This document shows, in pieces, positions 44,222 through 57,232 of a stretch of 64,000 bases of DNA. Positions within the stretch are counted from its first letter, which is position 1. Each line of letters starts with the position of its first letter. The notes below the pieces were generated by a model. That model worked only from the letters and a program-made list of their open reading frames with translations, was not told where the DNA came from and ran no database searches. The translations under genes were made by a program, and so were the position numbers. Source of the stretch: Astropecten irregularis (taxonomy: Eukaryota > Echinodermata > Asteroidea > Paxillosida > Astropectinidae); assembly GCA_963971285.1 (NCBI GenBank), contig OZ020255.1, forward strand, positions 18,062,931 through 18,126,930, in the 5' to 3' direction.

Positions 44222-44499
44222 AGTGAAAACTGATCTTCCAAAATCAATATAAATTGAATTTTGCACGGTGGAGAAGCATTACCTTTTGGAGCAAATAAAC
44301 CGCGGTTGGGACATTTAATACTGCCACTGACGGGATTCGAACCCATCGTATAGTACGGGATCGAGTGAATTCTGATCTTCAAAATTCAATAAAACTAATT
44401 TTTTCTGTGGGGAAGCATCATCTTTTGAAGCAAATTAACAGTGGTTTAGATATTTCATACTGTCACTGACGGGATTCGAACCCACCGTGTGGTACGCAC
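44222..44499 (-). repeat. Tandem dimer of a tRNA-like (B-box) SINE
   Basis: Two head-to-tail units of about 137 bp (44222-44363 and 44365-44499). Each carries CACTGACGGGATTCGAACCC, whose complement contains the B-box GGTTCGAATCC, and shares blocks such as GTGGGGAAGCATCATCTTTT. No cloverleaf or clear A-box, so not a functional tRNA gene. Confidence 0.6.
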
Positions 44500-45055
44500 T
44501 ATAAACCGACGTTAAACTCCAGCAGTGTGACGGTCGTAAGATGCGCCTTGTTTTTCACGGCGAAGGCTCGATCGCCACATCGATCTCGCCTCATTACCTC
44601 CTCCGCTACCCGCGTCGTATTTCGCCTAATCTTATTCTTAATCAGCTGAGTAAACGCTCAACTGTTGACACACGCATCGCACCCGAATGGAAAAAGGACT
44701 GATGCTTGGTCGATACACGGCTAGATTACCTGCCATGGTCATATTACCTAATATTTAGGATGATTCGTATTATTCATAGGTCGGTCTACTATACGAGCTG
44801 TATACTGCGATACGATACCTACACCTTCGACCAGACAATTGACCATGGGACGGTCAGTTTATTTGACAATTACCCTCCTAAAGTAAATCGTTGCTTAAAG
44901 ATTTGCTATTAGTTACTTTGAAGTCTTTTAAGCAAGACGCTGCTAAAATAAATTAAGAGCAGTGGTTCCCCGTCTCTTTTGTTTCACGGTGCATCCATCC
45001 TGCATTCGAAGCAGTGACCAATCAAACTGAGGCTGGGATTCAAAGTATAGTCTGG
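44500..45055. other. Host DNA, nothing recognised
   Basis: About 550 bp without a recognised feature. Confidence 0.35.
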
Positions 45056-45140
45056 TACCCGTTTTCTTTTTAGAATTGGTATTATCTTTTCCAACGGGTA
45101 TACAAGGAAGGGGACAAGATGGATGCGCTATGAATAAGGT
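45056..45140 (+). repeat. 85-bp dispersed repeat, copy 2
   Basis: Matches 7976-8060 in the same orientation with about six mismatches. Here CCCGTT and AACGGG form a small inverted repeat. No viral gene is next to it. Confidence 0.7.
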
Positions 45141-48100
45141 TTATAATCGTTTATACGAACGCCACACAGGAATGGAACTGCTTCGAACCTTTGCGCTCTT
45201 TTCACATGGAATATGGTGCATTCGTTTAGCTAACATGGGTCAGCCCTTTCTGGGAATGGTCATGCTATACTGCACAAAACAAGCGAGAGAATGGGGACGA
45301 GGTTGACTGGTGTTGACCCGGGGGAGGTAAACGAATGCACTCAATAAGTTTGTCTGGATGTGGCTTTTCTGAAAGAAAAAACTAACTCAAAACTGAAGAA
45401 AAAAAAGGTTGACAATTAACGTACTTCGTACTTATTTTAATTATTAAGCTTTCTACCGTTTTGCAAAATGTCGCCCTGGCTTTATCAAAACTGGATATAA
45501 CTAGCCAAAAAAAAGTCATTTTCCCAAACATTTTACTGCATTCTTCCACTGGCTGCCCAAGTGTCAAATTGACATTACCATTATTAAAAGTGTTCACCTT
45601 TTCCCTAGTGAAAATATTTGAAGAAGTGTGTCACCCACCTCCCGCGCCGACACTAAAACAACTTCATCTTCGGATATACCTCGAATTTGCTAGGATCAAC
45701 AATGTTCATTTACCTAGCGCCGGCACCAGTAAAACAAGATTGCTCGTGGGGGCTAGTGCGGGGGAGAAAACTCGTCGGAACCGCTGCCGTTTGAGTAAAA
45801 AAAGCTTGTTTGTATAACTGTTATTTCATGATTGTCTTGGAGATAGGTTTGGATTGAAATAACGGCAGCCGTTGGGGGACGCGAATCTGCTGCGCTGGGT
45901 AAATAGAGCGGCTCCAGCTCACATAAATGTTGTTGTCAGAAGACATTTATGGGCCAACATGACCCCGGAGGTCGAACAGATGAACCGAAGATATTCCCGG
46001 GTTTGTTTTTCGGCCGGTCTATAAAAGATCGCACTTTATATTCCAAAGAAAATGTCTATAAATGGGTTTTAAACTTTCGAATCGATGTTTTTAATGTCCT
46101 CCTTAGCTAGCCAGGTTAAGGACTGACTTCCTTCTAATTGGATCTTATCATCGAATCAAAACTTATCGGCGTTGATCCGTAATAAATAACACCTTCATAA
46201 TGTGATTCTCCAACTCGGACACCAAATAGCCTTAAGCTTATATCCATCAGAAGAGCAGAATTGACGTACGTATGAGATTAATCGCGATATCATAAGCGCC
46301 TTAGAGGATGACTGCTGCCTTGGGTCATTCCTGGAAACTATTCTGTGAAGCCACCTCATTTACTGTATCGTGCTGTAAACAAGTCTGGTAGCGCCAAACC
46401 ATGAGCGATTATTGAATTATTATGCCCTATTGTTTGTTGGATATTTTTAATGATTGTGTTGAGTTTATCGTCTCAAGACTGCATGCCATATCCGTGCGGT
46501 CAAGTGCCACGCAAAAATTGAAATGTCGAAATTATACATTCAGTGTTACTGATACTGATACCACTTCGTGCTGCATGTGTGCCACCAGACAGCATTTATT
46601 GGGCCAACTCCGCCCAGGTTCGTATGCATGAAACTCGTGTTGTAGTGTGTGCCAGGTTTGTTGTCTCCTGTACCACAAAGGTTGTTGTCCTTGCCGTCCG
46701 CGAAAAAAAAAATGAATCTCATGCTTAACTCGTTTTGGGGAATGTTTGGTTGCGGTGACTGTCTGCCAATGTGCCTCTTGCAAAACTGCAGCTGGAACAG
46801 TTAGTAGCTATGCAATTCAATCATACCTACTTTGTCCTAGTGTATTGTGCCCTGTAGGTATGGATCAACCTTTAAGATAATTATGGTATATAACGTTATC
46901 CAAATGCTAAGTGCACGTATTAGACAGGCCTAAGTGGTATCTGTCTATCATTGGCATTTTACCTCCAAACGTAAGGAACCACAAATGCATTGAATGTATC
47001 GCGTCATTTAAACACATAATATACAACCCAAAACTTAAATTTACGGATAAGTCTGTAAATTGACGAAGAGACTGTTAAAATTTTTTCAAATGAAAGACTT
47101 TGAAAATTGAACAAAGAAAACATGACCGGAGTGGACTTACAACCAGCGACCACCGAGATACCGTACCGACGCTGCGGCTAATACTCCCGCTATGCAGCCC
47201 TATAATTGGCGGTGTCTCTAATGGTCAATTATCTTTCTTCAAGTAAAAGTCTAACAAAAACATTCTGTTGCAACACACAATCGATCTGTTTTCCCCAGCA
47301 AGGGCGACAGAGCGGCAAACTCTCGGTCAAGGTAGTTTCTATCACGGCATCGTCTACCTCGTTCTCATTCCAAGAAAACAGCAAACAACGCAGGTCAAAT
47401 TCAGTTCATACAGTCATGAGTAGCGAAGCGTCTCGTTTCCGCTGCTATTCAGTTAAAAGCTAACTAGAAACGAGGGCAATCAACGCTTGGCATGAAGAAA
47501 AAAACAAGCCACTGGCTTTAAAGGACGCACCAAGGCTGACTCAAGCTAAGAACAGAACGAAAACCAGTACATGTATTTACGCTGGAGAAAACACTTTACC
47601 TGGATGGAATGGGGCCGTGTACGCATGATCTTCAACAAGGATCAAGACCGATAATGGAAAACGTACTGGACAACAGGATGCCGTGTTAACCAAATTGAAT
47701 TAGTAAAAAAAGAGCAGACTTGGTAATGGTACAGAGATCGAAACGTCGTTATCACGAGAATCAATTATGCCATTAGCAATACAGTTGCATGTAAACAAAG
47801 CTAGCGGACACTACTTGATTGTAGTTGGCGAAGAACGTTTGAACGGTTGCGAACTCCAGGAACCCCCAATAGAACGCCGTCTATTCTCGGTCAGAACAGT
47901 GATGATTGTTTTCGGTTCCCAATTGGAACGGAAGTTCACAGAATTTCCAAGTTTTTTGGACGGTCCATCAAAACGAGCCAGCTGTCTGATGACTTTGTGA
48001 CACTAAAGGACTTTAAGAAGAAAGATGCCAAGAAAATTGATGTTCCGTCGTCCTAGTCCAAAGAGCAAGAGTCTTAGTGACGGTTCGAGTTTTATTTTCA

Positions 48101-48193
48101 GAGTGGACGTTTTTTAATCAAGCAGGTTTAGTGTAAAAGTTGTATTTAATATACAGAAAAGAATCTGCCATAAAATGTAGCCATACAACAGTG
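45141..48193. other. Host DNA, nothing recognised
   Basis: Three kilobases. No domain in any frame, no repeat family seen. Some frames of 60-120 codons occur on both strands, as expected by chance. Confidence 0.4.
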
Positions 48194-48419
48194 AAGCAGA
48201 GTGTACACTATCTCGGTAACGGGTTGCCCAATTAGGGCAACACGACTTTGGCTCCTGTGTACACTAGCAACACTAGCAACATGTTAACGAGATGTTGCTG
48301 CGACATGTTACCCAACTCGTTTTGCTCCGTGTACACTGACAACATTTTCAGCAGCAACGTATCTGGGCAACATGTTACCAAGATTGTTACCGAAAATGTT
48401 GACAGTGTACACTCTGCTT
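48194..48419. repeat. Foldback MITE family G, copy 2
   Basis: 226 bp. AAGCAGAGTGTACACTATCT at the left, TTGACAGTGTACACTCTGCT at the right. It lacks one internal block present in copy 1. Confidence 0.85.
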
Positions 48420-48836
48420 AAGACTGGAAAAGTTCATATTGTAAAGCTAAATGTTCGAATCATAAAGATCAATTGATTAAAATAAAACCTGCTTCAAAAT
48501 CTCAACTCAAAATGTTTTACAGTTGGGTAGACGAGCGAGGTTGAAAAAAAAACCGGTCTGGCGTCCTGACGTCAAGCTATTCCAAACACAAGCGAAGCAA
48601 GCAGCAGGGTGTCGATCGAGATAACTGTAGCATACCAAGCTCAATCAGATGGGAAATGTGACAGTCAATGCTAAGTGAATAGATCTCGGCAGGAGAAACC
48701 AGCTGAAAACTGGAGAATGCAATGCGTGGTAACGTTGTGTGTGTGTGATCGATTGGTCAACATGATGTGCAGTGTATAGGAGTATAACGCAAGATTCTGC
48801 TGGTGAGTGAAGATTCTAGCTTATGCTTCTTGTTGT

Positions 48837-48981
48837 TGGTTCACCAAACCCATCGTAACTTATTATCAATCGTAGGATCTTTGATGCATTGCAGCCCAAC
48901 ATAGGATAGGCCAACGACGATGGGTTATCCTTCGTATTACTCGAGTTACGATCGATCGTAGGGCTTCGTGAAATTGACCCA
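48837..48981. repeat. Foldback MITE family A, copy 6
   Basis: Left end decayed (TTGGTTCACCAAACCCATCG); right end GGCTTCGTGAAATTGACCC; core ACTCGAGTTACGATCGATCG. Confidence 0.85.
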
Positions 48982-49113
48982 GGTTGAGCAAGTGTCTCGA
49001 TAATTTGGGTGGGGAGACAGGCAATGGGTGGAAGATTTGTCCTTAGCTATACTTAATCGAAAATAAGACGAAATGTTGTGTATGATACAACACAGTTGAA
49101 TTCGCAGGAACTT

Positions 49114-49430
49114 ATAGGCCCTTTATCGAACCTCTGCTCCTGCTAAGGCTCCGGCAACGCTCCGGCTCAGGCTCCGGCTAACGTTCCGGCTCGGGCTCCT
49201 TCTCGGGCTCCCGCTCCGGCTCCATTTTGTGAATCCATAAAATAAATATACTGAAATAACGGGTATCAAAATGAGGCTTTTGGCTGCGGTTCTTCGGTAG
49301 GTTCTCTGGTTTTGAAAAGGAAAACAGATCTTCAGTTTCAATGAAAAACCACAACCTATATTTTCAGCATGGATGACAAAGCTGGAGCCGGAGCCTGAGC
49401 CAGAGCCGAGGTTTGGAAAAAAAAGCCTAT
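49114..49430. repeat. Foldback MITE family H, copy 2
   Basis: 317 bp. ATAGGCCCTTTATCGAACCT at the left. The arms carry an expanded 6-bp repeat (GGCTCC and GGCTCA units) at 49147-49224 and the inverse (GGAGCC, GAGCCT) at 49384-49410. Confidence 0.8.
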
Positions 49431-50638
49431 AGGACTTAATCATCCATTATTGCAAACAAGGCATGATAACGCTGGCAACCAAACCAATGCTTGTGTATCA
49501 CACTCGGGAAGCGTACATCGGGGCACCATTGAAAATGGCGGGATCTTAAATCTGTCTTTTGAAAATGTGCAAAACAGGTCTTTTTTTCCCCGCGCGGTGT
49601 AAATAACTCTTTTCGTGTTCAGATCTGCGTGATGGTAATACAAATTTGACACTATGTGTTTCTTTCCTTGTCATTGCAGTTGATGACGATCTGAGATAAT
49701 ATTCACTGACGAAATCTTGCATTTGTCTGTCAAGATGAAGATTGGGGAAAATTTTCACCAGCAATCGCAATCTTGATACATCTATACAAACTGTGTTCAT
49801 TCGTCTGACGCAGTCGTATATTGTCATTCTGGATGAGTGACTACGAGTTGTCACATCTTATTGCCGGTCGAATTGTCTCTTTCTTTGCATGTATTACATT
49901 TTGTCTTTGTGCTTGATATTTGTGTGCCTCGCCTGCCAGTGTATATTTGTTTATCGATTGAAACGTTTCTACCTTTTGTAGCATAATATCTCATTATGTT
50001 CTATAAAGTACTGCTACAGTAACGTACAGTAAGGCCCATTGTCTGCTACTTTTCTCCCGCATCAACATCCATATTTCTCTTTGTACCAAATTCAGCTCAT
50101 TTAGAATTCCATTTAGACATAAATCGTGCCCACTTTATCCCGCCTTTCATTCCCGTGACGTATGCTTGCAGTAAAAGCCTGTCTAGAAATATAGAATCAT
50201 CATTTACCCGTCAGACGGTCAGCACTTAAAGTATTACATCCTACGTTTCTCGCTCAGTCGTTATAGCATGTTCAGAGGATCATTATTTTTTCTGTCCTTC
50301 TCTTTTATTGGTCTAGATTACCCCCAACATTAATGCCACTCTCTGCAGCTGTTCTTGATAGCCGAGTAGACTATGAAAACAACAGTTCCCCCGATGCCGA
50401 TCAATTGTTTTGTAAATCTCATAAATTATTCCACGTTCGACCCATTAGTGAGGGACGGATTTTTACTCAAGCACGAAAAAAGAAAACGGTCGACCACACA
50501 GACAGACCTGTGTTGTTTTTTTGTCCGTCTATCTCTCATGAACATGAGCAAGGCTAAATGGCATAAGTAATGCACCGCATTGGGTATTCTGAAATACTGA
50601 TCAGTGCGTCGAATGATTGAGAATGTACGTGTAGGCCA
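49431..50638. other. Host DNA, nothing recognised
   Basis: About 1.2 kb without a recognised feature. Confidence 0.35.
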
Positions 50639-50880
50639 GGGGCCTATTTCATAGAGCTGCTTAGCACCAAATATTGCTAAGCACAAAAATAGCTTGCCCA
50701 ATAAAACAAACCACCATTGAAAATTCCATTTGATATTCATAGTCAGCGAACAGCAGCCAAAGAACAATTGCAAGTGATACACAACACATGGACATTTGGT
50801 TGTTAATCCTGTTTTTACTAAGACAGAAATGTCATGCTTAGCGATTTGTTTGTGCTAAGCAGCTCTGTGGAACTGGCCCC
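50639..50880. repeat. Foldback MITE family B, copy 5
   Basis: 242 bp. GGGGCCTATTTCATAGAGC region at the left, GCAGCTCTGTGGAACTGGCC at the right; interior is inverted relative to copy 3. Confidence 0.9.
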
Positions 50881-52363
50881 AGTACGTCTCCCCAAATTAA
50901 GAACAAAACATTGAAGAGAGATGTCATCTTATATCAGAGGGTAATCCCCATGTCGGGCTGATTGATAATTTTCCTTTTGAGCTCGAGGATGAATGGGATT
51001 ATCATCACTCGCCCCCTGCTCGCCGCCCGTCATCGCTGTAGCCATGGATGGGTTTTTTGTAGCTAACTAGGTCATGTATCAAACAGTAACCTTGTCCCCA
51101 GGGTATCTTTGGAGAATCATTGATCGTCATGTGATCTCTGCTGGGAGTATTTGTGACGTCAATGAATGGTTCTGATCTCTAACTTGGCATGTGGGTACAT
51201 TGGTACATTTTAGTAATCATAATTTTGCTATTGTTTTAGAAACATGTCTTCGTGACGACCGTGTCTCTTTATTACTTCAAGATGAGGCTCACGACGACAC
51301 GAAATGAGACTACGTCAGCTGTGGGTAATTTAATTCGATGTAGCTCCATTGATTATGCTCGGCTGAAATGTCGACATTTAGTTTCATTTTGAAGGCGCAG
51401 TGACCAGTGTGCTTAGCATGCACACATAATGCTTATAAGGAAACGGTCCATGCTTTCCAGCTACATTAGGTAACTACCTTAAGCACGAAACTTAGCGAAA
51501 ACAGAGAAGGATTTTACTAATTGCTTAAAAACAACACACATGAATGCAGTGAAGGATCTTGAAAACACATTGCAGTTATATTTCAAACAAGCATTTGCCG
51601 AATATGACATTTTCGTGTTTGATGTATGCCTTAGATTTCTTTCTTATCAAATTGGCCTCGGGTGTATGAATTTAGATCCTTTGGATATAGAATTCATTCA
51701 GTTTGACCTACGACTATCTGTGTCAATCTAGCTCGTAAATGGAGCATGACATTTCATTCCGTAGGCATATACATCGTCTACCATCTCCCCTATACCCCTT
51801 GCCCCACAGCCTTTCCTGTCGTTCTGTGTTCTGATCAAAACGGGACTAGGTCAAGAAATTCGGACAAACAAATTAGATCGGAAAGAAATTTTACTTTTCC
51901 GAACGACTGTTTCTCTTTACGGAATTGCCCGACCCCATTGCCTGGCGTAGAGGAGAAGAAGTCCCGTCTGGGAAGTACACCTGACCTCATTTGTGTTTGG
52001 TTCTTCAATCTTCTTTTCCGTTTCCTTCTTCTTCCTCTTCATCTTCTCGTCTTACAAAGCTTGGTCGAGAAATTATATGAACACGTAGGCTAATGGGCAG
52101 AACTGGAGCGGATAATGACAGAGGATGGTAGTACAGACAACATGAAAGGAGGGAACTAGGTTATGTAGGCACAGGCCAGCAGATCTTGAGGCCCATAAGG
52201 AAGAATAAAGTCCTCCGAGTCCCAGAAACCATCCTTCTCAGTCCCAGCATCCATATGATGAAAGACTTCCGAACAAGCTAGGTTTAATGATGAGACTCTT
52301 TAAGTGCGGTTAATATCCCGAATAGGTAATGATGCCCCCGTTAAAAGCCACGCTCACCGTAAT
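50881..52363. other. Host DNA, nothing recognised
   Basis: About 1.5 kb; a 115-codon frame at 51746-52093 shows no recognised domain. Confidence 0.35.
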
Positions 52364-52880
52364 TGATAGCCTGACGCGTTTCTATCCTAGAAAGATCTTT
52401 CTCTAGAAAGATCCTGCTAGAATCGAAACGTCAGGCCCTCTTAAAGGGATGGGACATAACCGGTTTTTGCGACACAACCATTGCTGACAGTGAAAGCACA
52501 TTATGTAATCCATCATATACCTTAACTGACAAACCTGTAGAAATTTGAGGTCAATCAGCCATCTGGGTCACGAGAAAATAGTGAAAACCCGTTTACACAT
52601 TTCAACGAATGAATAAAACGCTTCGAAGCGATTTATTCCAATCGGAAAATTGTTTCCTATATTTCTCAACGAATATGGCATTTCATACAAAAACATTTCA
52701 TGGGATGTTTTTTCCTATCATCACCATTATACTGTGTAAGTTTTATGTGAATCTTTGATCTTGAAGTGTATTTTGTCTTACCAATTCTGTACCATCCCTT
52801 TAACTCCAAGTATTTGATAAATTGTGGGTCATTGGTTTGGCTGATGAGCAGTTTGAAACAGTTTACAGCAACTGAGCAGT
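52364..52880 (+). repeat. Hairpin repeat family I, copy 4, head-to-head and split by an insertion
   Basis: At 52370-52440 two family I hairpins face each other (CCTGACGCGTTTCTATCCTA, then AAGATCCTGCTAGAATCGAA). The element continues at 52804 with CTCCAAGTATTTGATAAATT, after a 363-bp insertion. Confidence 0.8.
52441..52803. repeat. TTAA-type MITE family E inserted in family I
   Basis: 363 bp bounded by TTAA on both sides; ends AAAGGGATGGGACATAACC and CTGTACCATCCCTTT are inverted. Shares TCACGAGAAAATAG with the element at 57941. Comparison with 11175-11300 shows the uninterrupted target. Confidence 0.9.
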
Positions 52881-54510
52881 TGCATCAACTTGTATTTATA
52901 GTACTTTTCAAATTGAACCTCTGCATTTTAATCCAGGATTCGGATTCTCTGACGGTAACTCATTAAGGTTATAGGGGGACAGGTTAAAAACCAAAACAAA
53001 AACGTGTTTTTTACCAGCGTCAAGATAGGAACACCAAAAAGGCAGAGGTCACGATGACCGTGAATTGGTCTCAGATCTTGGCCCTGACTCTAAATAGTGG
53101 GTCAGATCTTGAAGCTCTCCCACACTTGCGATCAACGTTACACCTTGAAAAGACACTTGCGTCTTTAACGTAACCCTCAACCGAGTTCCACAAAATATCC
53201 TGTGGCTTTCCAGAGCATTGCCATGTTGAGAGGCCTGTTAACATTAAACCCACTCCTTTAAAAGCTACTTGAAATTGATTATTATGAGCAACTGCTTTAA
53301 AAGTAATTAAATACCGTGGAACGGTAGTCGCTATCGGATAAGAAGGCCAACATAGACGCTCTCCAGGCCCCGTGATCGATCGGCAATTTTCCCCCTTCCC
53401 TTCCAAACTGAAGCCCCTGCTTGTGAGTGATGCAGACGCAACGGAATAGGCCTACCCCCCAAATGAACATTGTAATTATCTGCTCAGACTAGATATAGCC
53501 TGTAATATTTCCAGATCAGAGTTGGCAGGTAACTGTATCTATTAAGCTTCATCTCACGCAGACCATGCGCCGTGTCCTATAAAAAGCCCTCAATATGATG
53601 TAGAATATGAAACAGGCTCTCGCCCTTTTTGAAATGCCGCAGATTTATTTTTAAAGCTTCGCCGTATCCAGTCTCGTTTGCGACAAATCCAATCTATCTT
53701 TCAATCTATAATCAAGATTGAAGTAATAAAAAAATTGCACTGTGATAAGAGATAACTCTCTTATGATCAGTGGTGGGAGATGTTGTGTTTTCTCTATAAC
53801 TGTGGCCTCTTCTGTCTATTCGAGTTCAGTGACTGGGCTTCTTGTTGAAGCCCCACCGGGGTAGTAGGGAGTTGGGGTAGCGTCTTACTCGGGATTTGCC
53901 GTCTATAGGGACCCGAGGCCCGGGGCTCATGTTGTCAAAATCACCTTAATTAAGCATGCAAACCTACCATCCAATGCAAGGCTTGTCCATTGTCCTCAGG
54001 CTGTGGGATGCATGGGTGGACCACTGAAGTCATTTCAACAGAAGAACACAGAACAGTTATTAAAAATTATTTTGAGATATATTTTTCATAATTATCTACT
54101 TCATTTCCATCTCATGCTGTCCTCGCCAGGTTTTTTTTCTGTGTGCCGACGGGACTGCAAATCCAACATGGGACCTTGAAGTCTGGCATTATTGGTTTAA
54201 TATTAAAGATAGGATTTGTGATATAGGCCTAAAGGATTAATGTTTCGCTGTGGGAGGGATAGACATGCCCTGGTGTATTTGTAAAGGTGTATGTTTATGC
54301 AGGTTTTGTCGTTTGCGTATTTTGGAACCGTTGATCCTGTTATCATTTTACCTCACATGCGCTCGTGCTATACTGCGTATATGCACCTTTGCAAGGCACA
54401 GGATGAAAAAACAAACATATCAATTGGTTCTGTGATACATTTTCCCAGAATTTTCCCAGGATTTTCCAAATTCAAAATGACAAATCACATAGAAGCCTCG
54501 AAGAACCTAG
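52881..54510. other. Host DNA, nothing recognised
   Basis: About 1.6 kb. TAGGCCTA near 53449 and 54226. No gene seen. Confidence 0.35.
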
Positions 54511-54732
54511 GGGCAAATTTCATGGAGCTGCTAAGCACAGAAATTTGCTTAGCACAAAAATGTCTTGCCATATAAAACAAACCACCATTAACAATTCCAT
54601 TTGATATTGTCAGTGAACAACAGCCAAAGAACAATCACAAGTGATACACAACACATGGAAATTTGGTTGTAAGTCATGTTTTTATTAAGACAGATATTTC
54701 ATGGTTAGCAATTTTTCGTGCTAAGCAGGGCC
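54511..54732. repeat. Foldback MITE family B, copy 6
   Basis: GGGCAAATTTCATGGAGCTG at the left; right end breaks off after GTGCTAAGCAG. Confidence 0.8.
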
Positions 54733-55868
54733 GTGTAAGATTCGTGAAACAGGCATAACTTGTGCAACCAAAGGCAAGAAATGTTGCGCAAGTTTTAGCG
54801 AAGTTTCGTGAAATCGGATGCTGGGAGACTTGATGACAAGAAACACCTTGATGACACGAAACTTTTCTGAAAAACGGAGGAACTTTGTTTCGAGAGAATC
54901 GTGAAAACTGAGGAATCGAGGAACGTATTGATGACAGGACACAAGAGAGCTAAGGAAAATTGAGAACTTGTGATATTGAGTAAACTTCGGACACAATGGT
55001 CTTGAGTACTACCCGTAGTGAATCACTGGGAAACATCATTTTCTTCATTTATTTTTGCAAACGTTTCGGTTATCAACAAAAATCCTGCTTTGATGTTTTT
55101 TTTTCGAGGAACCGCGAAGTAACAGAATTGCTCCTCTCGCAACAAATAAATAATAATAATAATAAATTACAGCATCGTGAGGAAATGTAGCTGACATTTC
55201 ACTGTTGCGATCTCACAAAAGAGTTTTCCCTCGGGCTTTCCACGCTGATGGGAAACACATTCCAGTACAAAGGGAAGGAGAAGGCAGCTCTGTATGTCGA
55301 CTTCGTTTTTACCGAGACCTAATTTAGAACGGGAAGGAAACCATTTTCATATCACGTGCGTTGCTCTTCCCATTGTGTCAAACATGTATGACCCATTTTA
55401 GAGAAATGTTTCCATCGGTTGCATAAACAAAACTCCACCTATCTGTTGTTTGTTCAAAGAAGTATGGATTATTATTGTTAAAGTATGAAAAAATGTATAA
55501 TGGGACTTCACAGGCTGACTTTGTATAAAATTGTGTGTCTGTAGCAAGGTTTGTGCTTTTATGTGGTGACATGTTATGCAGCAATGTCGCCTGCGGCGGG
55601 AAATAAAGGATTTTTAGATCAATGCCCACTTCATCCAATAAAAATTGTTATGGTATTACCGCTGAGGGCGGTGTTTAGTGACGTCATGGTAGGATATGCG
55701 GAGACCCCCTGCGGCCGGTTATTGCTGTTTCGGCTTAAACCGTTCATCGACTCCTTTTGTCCTGGTTATATACGCACTTGTTCTTGGCTGAGTGTTTGTG
55801 AGTATATCATCGCTAAGTGCAAAAACCTGCTCCTTGAAAAAAAACAATGTTCGCTTTATATGCCTTTA
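54733..55868. other. Host DNA, nothing recognised
   Basis: About 1.1 kb. The first 250 bp contain repeated GAAACTT and GATGACA words without a clear unit. Confidence 0.35.
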
Positions 55869-56048
55869 AGTGCCATTTTCATAGAGCTGATAAGCACCAA
55901 AAATTTGCTTAAGCACCCAAAACTTTGGTTAATAAAATCAACATGGCCGAATACAAGTCAAAAGCAGTCAACATCACATGAAAATTTGGTTGGTAATCCT
56001 GTTTGATCAAGGAAGACTTTTCATGCTTAAGCAAATGTTTTGCTTACA
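55869..56048. repeat. Foldback MITE family B, copy 7 (truncated)
   Basis: GTGCCATTTTCATAGAGCTG at the left; interior GAAAATTTGGTTGGTAATCC matches the copies at 27.6 kb; no right end. Confidence 0.7.
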
Positions 56049-57012
56049 TAACAATCCCAGGTCTCTAAGACATGTTCGTTATGAGACGACCCTTCTGCTT
56101 CGATAAAGCCTTTTTCCGACAAATTTCAATGGTGACAGTGATTATCTGTTGGAGTTGTGAGGAATAGTTTAGATTTCATTCTTATTTAGCTTTTTGCCTG
56201 GTAGCTGAAGGCAGTTTCCTTAATGAGGATTCCTGTACCGGCTTCGAGAAGAAGCAACCATCATCCTCAACAAGCCACACCAACTACCTCCCTTCTACCT
56301 ACCGATGATAATCATCAGTGATTTGCCGAGCGGGCATGACTTTCCACCAAATAAAACCCTAAACTTTTTACCCGGAGAAGGTCTGTCCCATATAAATAGG
56401 CCATGAAATGTCACATCGTGTTACAGCTTGCCCGCTCCTCTAAGCCTAACATCTGAATATCAGTCGAGATGCCGACATCAAATAGGGACGTTAGGGTAGA
56501 GGTAGAGAGTGTGTATATTGATGCAAATACCGTGCAGTGGATGCTACACACGCAGAGATTATGAATCAGGCTGAGAGTGTATATACTGATGATATCAAAC
56601 ATCAGATGTGCTCTGGATTCTCGATTCCAAGGAGGATAGAAAAAGGGGACAAGTGCAGCCGACTGCTTTGCTTTAGCATTACCCATTCTAAGCCTAATGC
56701 AAATACCCACAGCCCCAAGCCCATACATGTCTTCAGAAACACAACCACAGCGTGACCAGGAATGAGAGAACCAGCTTAACTCTCATTGATCCGTCGCCCT
56801 GGTTGGTTTTGATATCGACATTTCAAAAAATGATGTCATGGGGGAATCTTGGCCTGGGATATGTACTGACGGAGTGATGTTGTCTACATCTTGACTTGAT
56901 ATTCTGGGTTGAGCATTCTAGCGCCTGTTCCCCTGAGATGAAGACGCGGTCTAGTCTATATCACACATCAGTGACAAGGATTCTTATTAAAGTGGCGTAC
57001 CGTCTATTTATA
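56049..57012. other. Host DNA, nothing recognised
   Basis: About 950 bp without a recognised feature. Confidence 0.35.
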
Positions 57013-57232
57013 GTCCTTTTCACACGACGCTTAAACACTCTCAAACTTTGAGAAATTCTCTCATGGTTGCAAAAACTTACAAAAGTGTCATCGTGTGAAT
57101 GGACATCAATGCTTGAGAGTGACCCACGTCCATGGTGAATCCTTGAGAGATTTACACCGAAGTCCAGTCCAGACCCATGAGAGAATTTCTCAATGGTTGA
57201 AAGTTCCTTTAGCGTCGTGTGTCTAAAAAGGC
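57013..57232. repeat. Foldback MITE family K
   Basis: 220 bp. GTCCTTTTCACACGACGC at the left, GCGTCGTGTGTCTAAAAAGG at the right; inner arms TTGAGAAATTCTCTCATGG and CCATGAGAGAATTTCTCAA. Confidence 0.85.

Noticed and set aside
44222..44499. Functional tRNA genes
   Set aside because: B-boxes are present, but no acceptor stem, anticodon arm or A-box can be folded.
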